Positions 1 through 8,387 of a DNA stretch of 64,000 bases are shown one piece after another (position 1 is the first letter of the stretch; each line of letters starts with the position of its first letter). Source of the stretch: DASRWT01 sp963748485 (GTDB lineage Bacteria; Methylomirabilota; Methylomirabilia; Rokubacteriales; CSP1-6); contig CAVVJF010000009.1 in assembly GCA_963748485.1 (NCBI GenBank), positions 310,001 to 374,000 of the forward strand, given 5' to 3'. The translations under genes were made by a program, and so were the position numbers. The notes beneath the pieces were generated by a model. The model was not told the DNA's origin and searched no databases. It saw only the letters and a program-made list of their open reading frames with translations.

Positions 1-2
1 GC

Positions 3-893
3 ATGGCCATGCTGCGGGCGGGCTCGGCCGACGTCATCGAGATCGGGGGCGAGTACGTCGACGAGCTGAAGAAGGTGAACGTGCGGACGGTGGTCATGCC
101 AAACGTCTCGTGGGTCTACATCATCCTGGGCGGGCAGTGGCCCACCAAGCCCACCTATGATCCGAAGGTCCCGTGGGCCCAGCCCGATACCGAGCGCGCC
201 CGCAAGGTGCGGCTGGCGCTCAATCTCGCGGTGGACAAGCAGGCGATCATGCAGAGGGTGCTGGGCGGGCTGGGCAGTGTCCTCGGATCCTGGCTCGCGT
301 ACCCCGCCGATCCCTGGGCGAGCGACGCGCTGAAGAAGCCGTTCCCCTTCGATCCTACGAAGGCCAAGCAGCTGCTGGCCGAGGCGGGCTATCCCAACGG
401 GTTCGAGGTGACGATGAACCTCACCGCGTGGCCGGGGCGCGGCTATCTGCCCGATGTCGGAGAGGCGGTGGCGACCTACTGGGAGAAGGTCGGCATCAGG
501 GTCAAGCGGCGGCCGGTGGACCGGGCGGTGTTCTCCGCTGACTTCCGGGCCCGCGCCTACTCGGGGGTGGCGCTGGCCTATGCCTCGCCGCTGGTGGCCC
601 CGGAGATGTGGGAGGTCCTCTACCGCGGCGGCTACACGAAGGCCGCCCTCAACCTGTTCATGGAGCACCCCAAGCTCGACGAGTTCATCGACCGCCTCGC
701 CATTCAGCCGAGCTACCAGGAACGGGTGCGCATCATGCGGGACGAGATGGGCCCCTGGCTCTACGAGTACATCCCGGGCGTCCCCATCGGCGCCGCCCAC
801 GCCATCGCGGGCGTGGGCCCGAAGGTGGGGGAGTGGCCGCTGGTCGCCGGCCACATGGGCTTCCACAACTGGGAGTACGTGACCAGGAAGTAG
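3..893 (+). CDS. ABC transporter substrate-binding protein, family 5 (C-terminal part)
   Basis: This is the C-terminal 296 residues of an extracytoplasmic solute-binding protein of the peptide/nickel (SBP_bac_5) family; the frame is open to the left edge, so the first Met seen is probably internal. It shows the late-domain pattern of the family: a 'RKVRLALNLAVDKQAI' helix (about residues 66-81), then 'KAKQLLAEAGYPNGFEV', and a hydrophobic C-terminal strand region. Proteins of this class bind oligopeptides or other small ligands in the periplasm and deliver them to the permeases. The permease gene starts 1 nt after its stop, so it heads or continues a five-gene transport operon. The ligand cannot be read from sequence. 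Confidence 0.88.
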   Translation: MAMLRAGSADVIEIGGEYVDELKKVNVRTVVMPNVSWVYIILGGQWPTKPTYDPKVPWAQPDTERARKVRLALNLAVDKQAIMQRVLGGLGSVLGSWLAYPADPWASDALKKPFPFDPTKAKQLLAEAGYPNGFEVTMNLTAWPGRGYLPDVGEAVATYWEKVGIRVKRRPVDRAVFSADFRARAYSGVALAYASPLVAPEMWEVLYRGGYTKAALNLFMEHPKLDEFIDRLAIQPSYQERVRIMRDEMGPWLYEYIPGVPIGAAHAIAGVGPKVGEWPLVAGHMGFHNWEYVTRK

Positions 894-894
894 C

Positions 895-1818
895 ATGGCG
901 CGGTATCTCGTCGGGCGGGTACTGCAGACGCTGCTGAGCATGCTGGTCGTGGTCAGCATCGTGTTCGTGCTCACCCGCATGTCGGGCAATCCCGTTCACC
1001 TGCTGCTCGACGCCAACGCCACCGAGCGCGACCAGGAGATCTTGACGCGCCACCTCGGGCTGGATCAACCCCTGCCCGTCCAGTACGGCATCTACGTGAC
1101 GAACATCGCGCGCGGCGACTTCGGGAACTCCATTCTCACCCGCCGGCCCGTCACCGAGCACATCTGGGAGCGGCTGCCCGCGACGTTGGAGCTGGGGGTG
1201 GTGGCGATGCTCCTGAGCATCCTCATCGGGGTTCCCCTCGGCATGTACTCGGCGGTGCGGCGGGGCTCTCCGCTCGACGGCGCGGCGCGCGTGTTCGCGG
1301 TGCTCGGGCAATCCATGCCCACCTTCTGGCTGGGGCTCATGCTGATCCTCTTCTTCGGGGTCGTGCTGGGCGTGCTTCCTGCGGGGGGTCGCGGCGGTCC
1401 CCTCCACCTGATCCTCCCCGCGTTCACGCTCGGCTACTTCACCTCCGCCGCCATCCTGCGCCTGACGCGCTCCAGCATGCTGGAGGTGCTCCACTCTGAC
1501 TACATCAAGTTCGCGCGGCTGAAGGGGCTCCACGAGCAGGTGGTGCTGTGGAAGCACGGTCTCCGCAACGCCCTCCTCCCCGTGGTCACCTTCGCCGTCC
1601 TCCTCTTCGTCCAGTTCCTCGGCGGCGCCGTCGTCACCGAGACCGTGTTCGCGTGGCCGGGGCTCGGCCGCCTCATCCTGGAGTCCATCACCACGCGGGA
1701 CTACCCCATCGTGCAGGCGGGCGTCCTGGTATTGAGCGCGCTCTACCTCACCGGGAATCTCATGGTGGACCTGCTGTACAGCTACCTCAACCCGAGGATC
1801 CGCCATCAGAGCTCGTAA
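895..1818 (+). CDS. ABC transporter permease, DppB/OppB type
   Basis: Inner-membrane permease of 307 residues, the usual length for DppB-like subunits. The N-terminus 'ARYLVGRVLQTLLSMLVVV' is the characteristic first transmembrane helix, followed by a periplasmic segment ending near 'ARGDFGNSIL' and further hydrophobic helices. The cytoplasmic EAA loop that docks onto the ATPases is visible as 'RLKGLHEQVVLWKHGLRNAL' at about residues 207-226. It pairs with the next gene to form the heterodimeric channel for ligands delivered by the upstream binding protein. The start ATG lies directly after the binding-protein stop, implying translational coupling. Confidence 0.93.
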   Translation: MARYLVGRVLQTLLSMLVVVSIVFVLTRMSGNPVHLLLDANATERDQEILTRHLGLDQPLPVQYGIYVTNIARGDFGNSILTRRPVTEHIWERLPATLELGVVAMLLSILIGVPLGMYSAVRRGSPLDGAARVFAVLGQSMPTFWLGLMLILFFGVVLGVLPAGGRGGPLHLILPAFTLGYFTSAAILRLTRSSMLEVLHSDYIKFARLKGLHEQVVLWKHGLRNALLPVVTFAVLLFVQFLGGAVVTETVFAWPGLGRLILESITTRDYPIVQAGVLVLSALYLTGNLMVDLLYSYLNPRIRHQSS

Positions 1819-1861
1819 GCGCGGCTGGCCCTGGTTCGCCGCGGGGGTTCTCCTCGCCCTG

Positions 1862-2746
1862 GTGGTGACGGCGGCGCTGGCGCCTCTCCTCGCCCCCCAT
1901 GACCCCACCGAGGGCGACTTGATGAAGAAGTCGATCCCGCCGATGTGGATGGAGAAGGGGCAGGCCGAGCACCCCCTCGGCACCGACCGGTTCGGGCGCG
2001 ACGTGCTGAGCCGGATCATCTGGGGCAGCCGCATCTCGCTCGTCGTCTCCCTCGTCGCCATCGGGGTGGCGGGGACGCTGGGCACGCTGCTCGGCTTGAT
2101 CGCCGGCTACCGCGGCGGGCTCACCGACGCCTTGCTCATGCGGCTGACCGACATCGGGCTGTCGCTGCCGACCATTCTCATCGCGGTCGTGATGGTCGCC
2201 GTCTCGGAGCCGAGCTTTCGTAACGTCGTCCTCGTCATCGCGCTGCTCCTGTGGCCGCGCTTCGCGCGGCAGATCCGAGGGGAGACGCTGGCCGTCAAGG
2301 AGCAGGACTTCGTGGCGCTGGCGGTGGTGGCGGGCCGCTCGAGCGCCTGGATCATCCGGCGGCACATCTTCCCCAACGTGGTGCCCACGCTCCTCGTGAT
2401 CTCCACGCTGCAGGTGGGCTACGTGATCCTCCTCGAGGGGACGCTCTCCTTCCTCGGGGTCGGGGTGCCGCCGCCCAATCCAGCCTGGGGGCTCATGATC
2501 GCCGACGGCCGCGGCTTCCTCGCCACCGCGTGGTGGATGTCGCTGTTCCCCGGCCTCGCCATGCTCCTCACCGTGCTGGCCGTCAATCTCATGGGCGATT
2601 GGCTGCGGGACAACCTGGATCCGCGGCTGCGGCAGGCGGGCGCCGGCGCCTCGGAGACGGAGGCGGCCGCGCCGGCGCCCCGCGGCGCCGATGGCGTGCC
2701 GGCGACGGGCGGCGCGGCGGCGCGGGCCGGCCTGGACGCCGACTGA
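1862..2746 (+). CDS. ABC transporter permease, DppC/OppC type
   Basis: Second permease of the cassette, with the DppC signature 'HPLGTDRFGRDVLSRII', an EAA loop around 'SSAWIIRRHIFPNVVPTLLV', and the C-terminal 'NLMGDWLRDNLDPRLR'. The GTG at 1862 is the first conventional start in frame but falls inside the first transmembrane helix: the frame reads back through typical DppC sequence (basic residues, then WPWFAAGVLLALVV) to about 1805 without ATG, GTG or TTG. The true start may therefore be a rare codon, or a lesion may have removed it. The C-terminus carries an unusual Ala/Gly-rich tail after the family end. The stop overlaps the next ATG. Confidence 0.9.
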   Translation: MVTAALAPLLAPHDPTEGDLMKKSIPPMWMEKGQAEHPLGTDRFGRDVLSRIIWGSRISLVVSLVAIGVAGTLGTLLGLIAGYRGGLTDALLMRLTDIGLSLPTILIAVVMVAVSEPSFRNVVLVIALLLWPRFARQIRGETLAVKEQDFVALAVVAGRSSAWIIRRHIFPNVVPTLLVISTLQVGYVILLEGTLSFLGVGVPPPNPAWGLMIADGRGFLATAWWMSLFPGLAMLLTVLAVNLMGDWLRDNLDPRLRQAGAGASETEAAAPAPRGADGVPATGGAAARAGLDAD

Positions 2747-3747
2747 TGGCCGGGGCCGCTCCGCCCCTGCTCGTCGTCGAGGACCTTCAGACTCACTTCT
2801 TCACCCGCCGCGGCGTCACCCGGGCGGTGGACGGCGTCAGCTTCACGCTGGGTGCGGGCGAGACGCTCGCCCTGGTGGGCGAGTCGGGATCCGGCAAGTC
2901 GGTGACGTGCCTCTCGCTGGTGCGCCTGGTCCCCGAGCCGGCCGGGCGCATCGTCGGCGGTCGCGTGCTGCTCGACGGCGAGGACCTGCTGCGGAAGAGC
3001 CCGTCCGAGATGCGAAGGGTGCGCGGCAAGCAGATCGCCATGGTGCTGCAGGATCCGATGACGTCCCTCAATCCCGCCCTGACCATCGGCTCACAGGTCA
3101 GCGAGGTGGTCCGCCTCCATCAGGGCCTGCGCGGATCCTCCCTCCGCGAGCGCGTGCTGGAGGCGCTGTCGCGCCTGCGCATTCCCGGCGCCGGGAGCCG
3201 GCTCCGGCACTATCAGCATCAGCTCAGCGGCGGCATGCGCCAGCGCGTGTCCAGCGCCATCGCGATGGCGTGCACGCCCCGACTGCTCATCGCGGATGAG
3301 CCCACCACCTCGCTGGATGTAACCATACAGGCCCAGTACCTGAATCTCCTCAAGGACGTGCAGCGGGCGACCGGGGTGGCGGTGATTCTCGTCACCCACG
3401 ATTTCGGCATCGTGGCCGCCAACGCCGATCGCGTGGCCGTGATGTACGCGGGACGGATCGTGGAGATCGGCACCACGCTCGAGGTCTTCGATCGTCCCGC
3501 CCATCCTTATACCCAGGCGCTGCTGCGCTGCCTGCCCGACGTCGAGCGGACCAGCGCGCGGCTGGTCGAGATCGGCGGGCAGCCTCCCGACCTCGCACGC
3601 CTTCCGGCCGGCTGTCCGTTCGCGCCTCGGTGTCCCGAGCGCCAGCCCGTCTGCGCGGAAACCTATCCTCCCGCGGTGAAGATCGCGGCGGGGCACATGG
3701 CCCATTGCTGGGTGGCGACGCCGGCGCCCGCGGCGGCGCCCGCGTGA
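2746..3747 (+). CDS. ABC transporter ATP-binding protein, DppD/OppD type
   Basis: Cytoplasmic ATPase of 333 residues that powers the permease pair. Walker A GESGSGKS is at residues 45-52, signature LSGGMRQR at 160-167, Walker B LLIADEP at 180-186, and the switch His is in 'VTHDFG'. The C-terminal oligopeptide/dipeptide region contains the family cysteine cluster (CPFAPRCPERQPVC plus a later HC). The start was set at the ATG overlapping the permease stop (TGATG); a longer frame upstream is only an overlap of the permease gene. Its partner ATPase starts at an overlapping GTG. Confidence 0.94.
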   Translation: MAGAAPPLLVVEDLQTHFFTRRGVTRAVDGVSFTLGAGETLALVGESGSGKSVTCLSLVRLVPEPAGRIVGGRVLLDGEDLLRKSPSEMRRVRGKQIAMVLQDPMTSLNPALTIGSQVSEVVRLHQGLRGSSLRERVLEALSRLRIPGAGSRLRHYQHQLSGGMRQRVSSAIAMACTPRLLIADEPTTSLDVTIQAQYLNLLKDVQRATGVAVILVTHDFGIVAANADRVAVMYAGRIVEIGTTLEVFDRPAHPYTQALLRCLPDVERTSARLVEIGGQPPDLARLPAGCPFAPRCPERQPVCAETYPPAVKIAAGHMAHCWVATPAPAAAPA

Positions 3748-4703
3748 CGCTCCAGGCGATCGAGGTCCGGAAGTACTTCCCCGCCGGCAGCGGCTTCGCG
3801 ATGGCTGGGAGCCGGGGCTGGGTGAAGGCGCTGGACGGCGTGAGCGTCCAGGTCGGAGAGGGCGAGACCCTGGGCATCGTGGGTGAGTCCGGCTCCGGCA
3901 AGACCACCCTCGCCAAGCTCTTTCTCCGCCTGGAGCACCCCACCGCCGGTTCCGTGCGCTTCGATGGTAAGGCGCTGCGGTCGCTCATCCCGGACGAGCT
4001 GCGCCGCTATCGCCGGTCCGTCCAGGCAGTGTTCCAGGATCCCTACAGCTCGCTCAATCCCCGGATGCGCGTGGAGCACATCGTCGCCGAGCCGCTCCCC
4101 CGGGACAACGGCGGGGGTCGCGCCGACCGCCGCCGGCGCGTGGTCGACGTCCTGCAGCTGGTCGGGCTTCGAGGCGACAGCCTCGGCCTCTATCCGCACG
4201 AGTTCAGCGGAGGGCAGCGGCAGCGCATCGCCATCGCCCGTGCCCTGGTGACCACGCCGAGGTTCATCGTCCTCGACGAGCCGGTATCGGCGCTCGACGT
4301 GTCCATCCGCGCCCAGATCCTGAATCTCCTGAAGGACCTCCATCAGCAGTTCGGGCTGGCCTACATCGTGATCTCTCACGATCTCGCCGCCGCTCGCTAC
4401 CTCAGCAGCCGGCTCGCCGTCATGTACGCGGGGCGGCTCGTGGAGACCGGCGCCTGTGACGCCGTGTACCGGGAGCCGCTGCATCCCTACACGCAAGCCC
4501 TCCTGGCGGCGGCGCTGCCGCTGCATCCCTCGGCGCGACGGGAGCGCGTCGTGCTGACGGGGGAGGTGCCCAATCCCATGAACCCGCCGTCGGGGTGCCG
4601 CTTCCATCCGCGCTGCCCGCGGGCCATGCCGCAATGCCAGACCGTCGAGCCGGCGTGGAAGGAAGTGCAGCCCGCACGCTTCACCGCCTGCCACCTGTAC
4701 TGA
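3744..4703 (+). CDS. ABC transporter ATP-binding protein, DppF/OppF type
   Basis: Second ATPase of the cassette (319 residues from the GTG at 3744). Walker A GESGSGKT is at residues 47-54, signature FSGGQRQR at 154-161, Walker B FIVLDEP at 174-180, and 'VISHDLAAARYLSSRLAVMY' is typical of DppF. The C-terminal motif 'CRFHPRCPRAMPQCQ' is the oligopeptide-ATPase extension. The GTG overlaps the TGA of the preceding gene in a GTGA arrangement and starts exactly where family homology begins, so it is preferred over upstream starts lying within dppD. This closes a binding protein-B-C-D-F operon. Confidence 0.94.
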   Translation: MTLQAIEVRKYFPAGSGFAMAGSRGWVKALDGVSVQVGEGETLGIVGESGSGKTTLAKLFLRLEHPTAGSVRFDGKALRSLIPDELRRYRRSVQAVFQDPYSSLNPRMRVEHIVAEPLPRDNGGGRADRRRRVVDVLQLVGLRGDSLGLYPHEFSGGQRQRIAIARALVTTPRFIVLDEPVSALDVSIRAQILNLLKDLHQQFGLAYIVISHDLAAARYLSSRLAVMYAGRLVETGACDAVYREPLHPYTQALLAAALPLHPSARRERVVLTGEVPNPMNPPSGCRFHPRCPRAMPQCQTVEPAWKEVQPARFTACHLY

Positions 4704-4716
4704 GAGGGACCCCGCC

Positions 4717-5946
4717 ATGGCACGTCGAGGCTATCGGATCTTCGACGCCGACACCCACATCATCGAGCCCACCGAGCCCATCGAGGCGTATCTCTCACGG
4801 GCCGATGGGGCGAAGCTGGCCGCCCTCGGGGACCGGGTCGGCCGCGCCCCGGGGAAGGCGGGCATGTCGCGCTACCGGATCGGCAAGATGCCCGCGCTCG
4901 ACCGCCGCCTGGGCTCGCGCGAGCGCATCGCGCCGCCCTCCGCGGCGGCGCGGGGCGCGCGCGACGGCGGCACGCCCTGGGATGTCCGGTGGCAGGGGCC
5001 GCCCTTCCCCAGCGACCGCGTCAGCTTCGATCCCCATGCGCGGGTGCAGGACATGGACGTCGAGGGCATCGACGTGGACATGGTGCTGCCTTCGGGCGGG
5101 GTGCCGGCGTTCTGCAGCTTCGACGATGCCGCGCTGGAGCAGGCGATGTATCAGGCCTATCACCGCTTCCTCCAGGACTACTGCGCCCCCTACCCCGACC
5201 GCCTGACGAGCCTGGTCCTGGTCTCGCCGCGGGACGTCGAGGGCTCGCTCGCGGAGATCCGACGCTGCGGGAAGGAGACGTGGCCGGTCGGCATCTTCCC
5301 GGTGTGCCCGCCCGAGATGTCCCTCGACGATCCCGCCTGGGAGCCCATCTGGGCCACGGCCCAGGACTACGACCTCACCGTGGTCATCCACTCGTTCACC
5401 ATGACGGTTCCCTACCCGCCGGGCGTGTGGGACACCTGGGACAGTGTCTTCCTGCAGCGGGCCGCCGGCCATGTATGGAACGCGCAGCGCAACATGGCCG
5501 CCCTGATCGGCGCCGGCGTGCTAGACCGCCACGCGGAGCTGCGGGTGACATCGCTCGAGTGCGGCCACGGCTGGCTGGCGTCTTGGGCAGCCCGCCTCGA
5601 CGAGCTCGCCGAGATGTCGCGGCACGCGCTGCCCCCGCTCAAGCGGAAGCCGAGCGAGTACCTGCGGGCGCCGCGCTATTTCCAGAGCATCCAGATCTAC
5701 GAGGGGGAGCAGTCGCTCCGGCATGCCCTGGAGGCGCTCGGCGAGGACACGTTGATGTTCGCCACCGACTACCCGCACTCGGAGAGCTGGTTCCCCAAGT
5801 GCACGGATGTAGTGCTCGGGTGGAGTACGCTGCCGGAGACGGCGAAGCGCAAGCTCCTGTGGGACAATGCCGCCCGCTGCTACCGGCGCTATACACCCCG
5901 GGTTGCGCCGGCGGCCGCGCGCGCCCCGGCGGCCGCGGCCCCCTGA
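4717..5946 (+). CDS. Amidohydrolase family protein (Amidohydro_2)
   Basis: Metal-dependent TIM-barrel hydrolase or decarboxylase of the amidohydrolase-2 group, 409 residues. The N-terminal metal motif 'DADTHIIEP' (about residues 10-18), a central His in 'TVVIHSFTM' and the late 'ATDYPHSES' with its catalytic Asp match the family, which includes ACMSD-like decarboxylases and o-pyrocatechuate decarboxylases. It lies 13 nt behind the ABC operon on the same strand, so the transporter and this enzyme may serve one aromatic or amide substrate; that link is inference. A Pro/Ala-rich tail (about 20 residues) follows the fold. Its stop almost abuts the stop of the convergent glycosylase gene. Confidence 0.85.
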   Translation: MARRGYRIFDADTHIIEPTEPIEAYLSRADGAKLAALGDRVGRAPGKAGMSRYRIGKMPALDRRLGSRERIAPPSAAARGARDGGTPWDVRWQGPPFPSDRVSFDPHARVQDMDVEGIDVDMVLPSGGVPAFCSFDDAALEQAMYQAYHRFLQDYCAPYPDRLTSLVLVSPRDVEGSLAEIRRCGKETWPVGIFPVCPPEMSLDDPAWEPIWATAQDYDLTVVIHSFTMTVPYPPGVWDTWDSVFLQRAAGHVWNAQRNMAALIGAGVLDRHAELRVTSLECGHGWLASWAARLDELAEMSRHALPPLKRKPSEYLRAPRYFQSIQIYEGEQSLRHALEALGEDTLMFATDYPHSESWFPKCTDVVLGWSTLPETAKRKLLWDNAARCYRRYTPRVAPAAARAPAAAAP

Positions 5947-5947
5947 C

Positions 5948-6787
5948 TCAGCGCTGCACGCTCGGCACCCACGCGGTGGTGCGGCCGCCCACGGTGGTGT
6001 GGCGGATGCGCTCGCCGCGCGCGGTGCGGGCGTCGGCGTTCTTCCCCCAGCGGTGATGGAAGAGCCAGGTGCGCGGGAACCCGTCGCTGTCCGAGCGAGC
6101 GCCCACCGCCGTCTTCATGACGGAGCGAATGCGGGCGCGCAGTCGGCCCGCCTCCGCCGGCGTGATGGTGTGTGCGCGGCGGGCAGGGGCGATGCGCGCC
6201 TGATAGAGCACCTCGTCGGCGATCCAGTTTCCCACCCCGGCGGCGAAGCCCTGATCCAGCAGCACCGCCTTGATCGGCGCAGTACGCTCGCGGAGGGCGG
6301 CGAGGAAGCGCGCCGGCGGCGGCAGCTCGTGTAGGGCGTCCCATCCCAGAAGGCTGATGGGCGGCTCGCGCAGGGGGTCTTCCCGGAGGCGAATGCGGCC
6401 CAGCCGGCGCCCGTCCGTCATCACCAGCTCGCCGCCGTCGTCGAAGGTAAGGCGCAACTTGGTGAAGCGCGGCGGCCAGTCCGCGAAGCGATCCACGCTG
6501 CCGTGCGAGACCAGGCGCACGCCGCGCATCGCGGTGGAGTGAAAGCCACCCGCCATGCCGAAGTGGAAGGTGGGCCAGGGCCGCCGATCCAGCTCCACCC
6601 AGAGGTGCTTGCCGCGCCGGCGCACCGAGGTGACCCGCCGGCCCTTGAGCGCGCGCGTGAAGCGCGCCGCGCTCACGCCCTCGAAGACGATGGGATCCTC
6701 GGTGCAATGCGCCGCGACGATGCGCCGTCCCGCCGCCACGCGCTGGGCGATCACGCGCGCGGCCTCCACCTCCGGCAGCTCAGGCAC
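5948..6787 (-). CDS. Formamidopyrimidine-DNA glycosylase / endonuclease VIII family (zincless)
   Basis: Base-excision-repair bifunctional glycosylase/AP lyase of the Fpg/Nei family, 279 residues. The start MPELPEVE supplies the catalytic Pro2 and Glu3 after Met removal; Lys60 in RRGKHLW matches the conserved lysine, and 'FHFGMAGG' (Met77) the intercalation loop. The C-terminal finger lacks the four cysteines of the usual zinc finger: the region reads 'ERIRHTTVGGRTTAWVPSVQ', with Arg269 in the position of the phosphate-contacting finger arginine. This is the zincless-finger layout known from plant/fungal Fpg and NEIL1. Substrate preference (8-oxoG versus oxidised pyrimidines) cannot be assigned. 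Convergent with the amidohydrolase. Confidence 0.93.
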   Translation of the reverse strand: MPELPEVEAARVIAQRVAAGRRIVAAHCTEDPIVFEGVSAARFTRALKGRRVTSVRRRGKHLWVELDRRPWPTFHFGMAGGFHSTAMRGVRLVSHGSVDRFADWPPRFTKLRLTFDDGGELVMTDGRRLGRIRLREDPLREPPISLLGWDALHELPPPARFLAALRERTAPIKAVLLDQGFAAGVGNWIADEVLYQARIAPARRAHTITPAEAGRLRARIRSVMKTAVGARSDSDGFPRTWLFHHRWGKNADARTARGERIRHTTVGGRTTAWVPSVQR

Positions 6788-6809
6788 TACGGCTTTCCGC
6801 GGTCGGCGG

Positions 6810-7493
6810 CTACTGCTTCACGATCTCCAGCAGCTCGACGTCGAACACGAGGGTCGCGCCCGGTTTGATCTTCGGCGGCGCACCCTGGTCGCCGTACGCG
6901 AGAGCGGCGGGGCACACGAGACGGCTCTTGCCGCCCACCTTCATCTTCTGCACGCCTTCCGTCCAGCACGGGATGACGCGATTGAGCGCGAAGGTCGCGG
7001 GCTCCTTGCGCTCCACTGAGCTGTCGAAGACAGTCCCGTCGGTGAGGGTGCCATGGTAGTGCACCTTCACGGTATCGCCCGCGGCCGGCGAGGCGCCATT
7101 GCCGGGCTTGACGGTCGTCATCACGAGCCCCGAGGGCGTCTTGGTCGCCCCCTTCTCCCCCGCCGCCTTCGCGAGGAACGTCTCGCCCGCCTTCTTCTCC
7201 CCCTCGGACGAGGCGGCCACGCGTGCGGTGTGGAGAGCCTGCACCTTCGGGCCGTAGGTCTGGAGATCGACCTTCGCCTCCTTCTTACGCACGCCGTCCG
7301 CGACGCCGGCGAGCACGTTGGTTAGCTCCGCCTCGCTCAGGTTGAAGTTGGCGAGGCTCCGGCTCACGAGCAGGCCCAGCGCGTAGAGGGTCTTGTCCTC
7401 CTCGGTCTTGAGCGCGGGCGCCCCGGGCGTCTGCGCGAGGGCTGGCGCGCCGACGAGGAGAATGCCCAGCGCGCACGCGATCGCGGCGCGCAT
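6810..7493 (-). CDS. FKBP-type peptidyl-prolyl cis-trans isomerase, exported
   Basis: Periplasmic prolyl isomerase/chaperone of the FkpA/Mip class, 227 residues. The ATG at 7493 gives a clean signal peptide (MRAAIACALGILLVGAPALA, cleavage near 21); a longer frame to 7526 adds non-signal residues and is rejected. Residues about 22-110 form the helical FKBP_N dimerisation region. The FKBP fold covers about 121-227 with 'VKVHYHGTLTDGTVFDSS', 'VIPCWTEGVQKMKVGG', 'LAYGDQGAPPKIKPGATL' and 'FDVELLEI', retaining the usual aromatic pocket. It lies 4 nt downstream of the VOC-protein stop, so the two are probably cotranscribed, although no functional link is evident. Confidence 0.93.
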   Translation of the reverse strand: MRAAIACALGILLVGAPALAQTPGAPALKTEEDKTLYALGLLVSRSLANFNLSEAELTNVLAGVADGVRKKEAKVDLQTYGPKVQALHTARVAASSEGEKKAGETFLAKAAGEKGATKTPSGLVMTTVKPGNGASPAAGDTVKVHYHGTLTDGTVFDSSVERKEPATFALNRVIPCWTEGVQKMKVGGKSRLVCPAALAYGDQGAPPKIKPGATLVFDVELLEIVKQ

Positions 7494-7497
7494 GGCC

Positions 7498-8373
7498 CTA
7501 GACCATCCCCGGCATGAACTGATCACGGCCGCGCTGATACGTGGGCTGGCGCTGCGCGGGGTTCCGATTCACGAGCGGCCGGAAGTACATCGGGTGCGTG
7601 AGACAGCGCACCTCGTGCTCGAGGGTGGCCAGCTGCTGCGTGGTGTCGAGATCCACGATTTCCTGGAAGCGATACTGGATGTCGCTCGACTCCTCGGAGA
7701 CGAGCCCGCGCTCCTTGAGCCGGGCGTGGGGGCCGGAGAAGTCGGCGATGTACACCGCGATGTGGTGGCCGTCGAACGGCATGATGTCGCCCGCCGTCTC
7801 GCGGAACACGAGCTCCTGCCGCAGCTGGCCGATCCGCACCCGCGCGGCTTTGCCCTCACCGTTGCCGGCGACCGTCGAGGGCGCCGCGAAGATCTCCTTG
7901 TAGAAGCGCGCGATGCCCGAGGCGGTGCCGGGGCGTACCGGGACCTCGACGCGCCCGATGCCGAGCGTGACGTCGCCGAACTCGGGCGCGGGCGCGTAGC
8001 AGCGGAAGTGGTTGCCCCACGGGCAGGTCACGAGCACGTGCTTGTCCTCGTTGACGAACGCGAACTTGGTGCCCTCGAGCTTCTTCTTCACCTCTTCGAG
8101 CCGCTCGCGGAGGGCGCCGAGGTCCGGGACGACCAGGTCCACATAGCCGGGCAGGACGTTGGGCGCGCCGGTGGGCAGATGGAACTGCGACTGCCCCGCG
8201 TTCGCCCACATGTTCTCGGTCCCGATCATGATGTAGGGATCGCGCGTGAGCCCGAGCCCCTGGATGTAGAAGCGGGTGGCGATGACCTGGTCGGGCACGC
8301 GCACGTTGACGTGCTCGAGGAACACGATGTTGCCGACGTCCTGGGTGGTCCGGTCGAAGTTTCCGCCTCGCAT
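7498..8373 (-). CDS. VOC-superfamily (glyoxalase/dioxygenase-fold) protein, two modules
   Basis: A 291-residue protein with two vicinal-oxygen-chelate modules. The first begins 'VFLEHVNVRVPDQVIATRFY' (about residues 16-35) and includes 'WANAGQSQFHLPTG'; the second runs from about residue 140 ('VEVPVRPGTASGIARFYKEI') to 260 with 'GHHIAVYIADF'. The family binds a divalent metal and includes glyoxalases, extradiol dioxygenases and fosfomycin-resistance enzymes; the substrate here is unknown. The start ATG is preceded by a strong GAGAGGAG ribosome site. The upstream neighbour, an enolase-superfamily dehydratase 14 nt away, suggests a small sugar-acid or aromatic-acid catabolic operon (inference). 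Confidence 0.8.
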   Translation of the reverse strand: MRGGNFDRTTQDVGNIVFLEHVNVRVPDQVIATRFYIQGLGLTRDPYIMIGTENMWANAGQSQFHLPTGAPNVLPGYVDLVVPDLGALRERLEEVKKKLEGTKFAFVNEDKHVLVTCPWGNHFRCYAPAPEFGDVTLGIGRVEVPVRPGTASGIARFYKEIFAAPSTVAGNGEGKAARVRIGQLRQELVFRETAGDIMPFDGHHIAVYIADFSGPHARLKERGLVSEESSDIQYRFQEIVDLDTTQQLATLEHEVRCLTHPMYFRPLVNRNPAQRQPTYQRGRDQFMPGMV

Positions 8374-8387
8374 GGGGCTCTCCTCTC

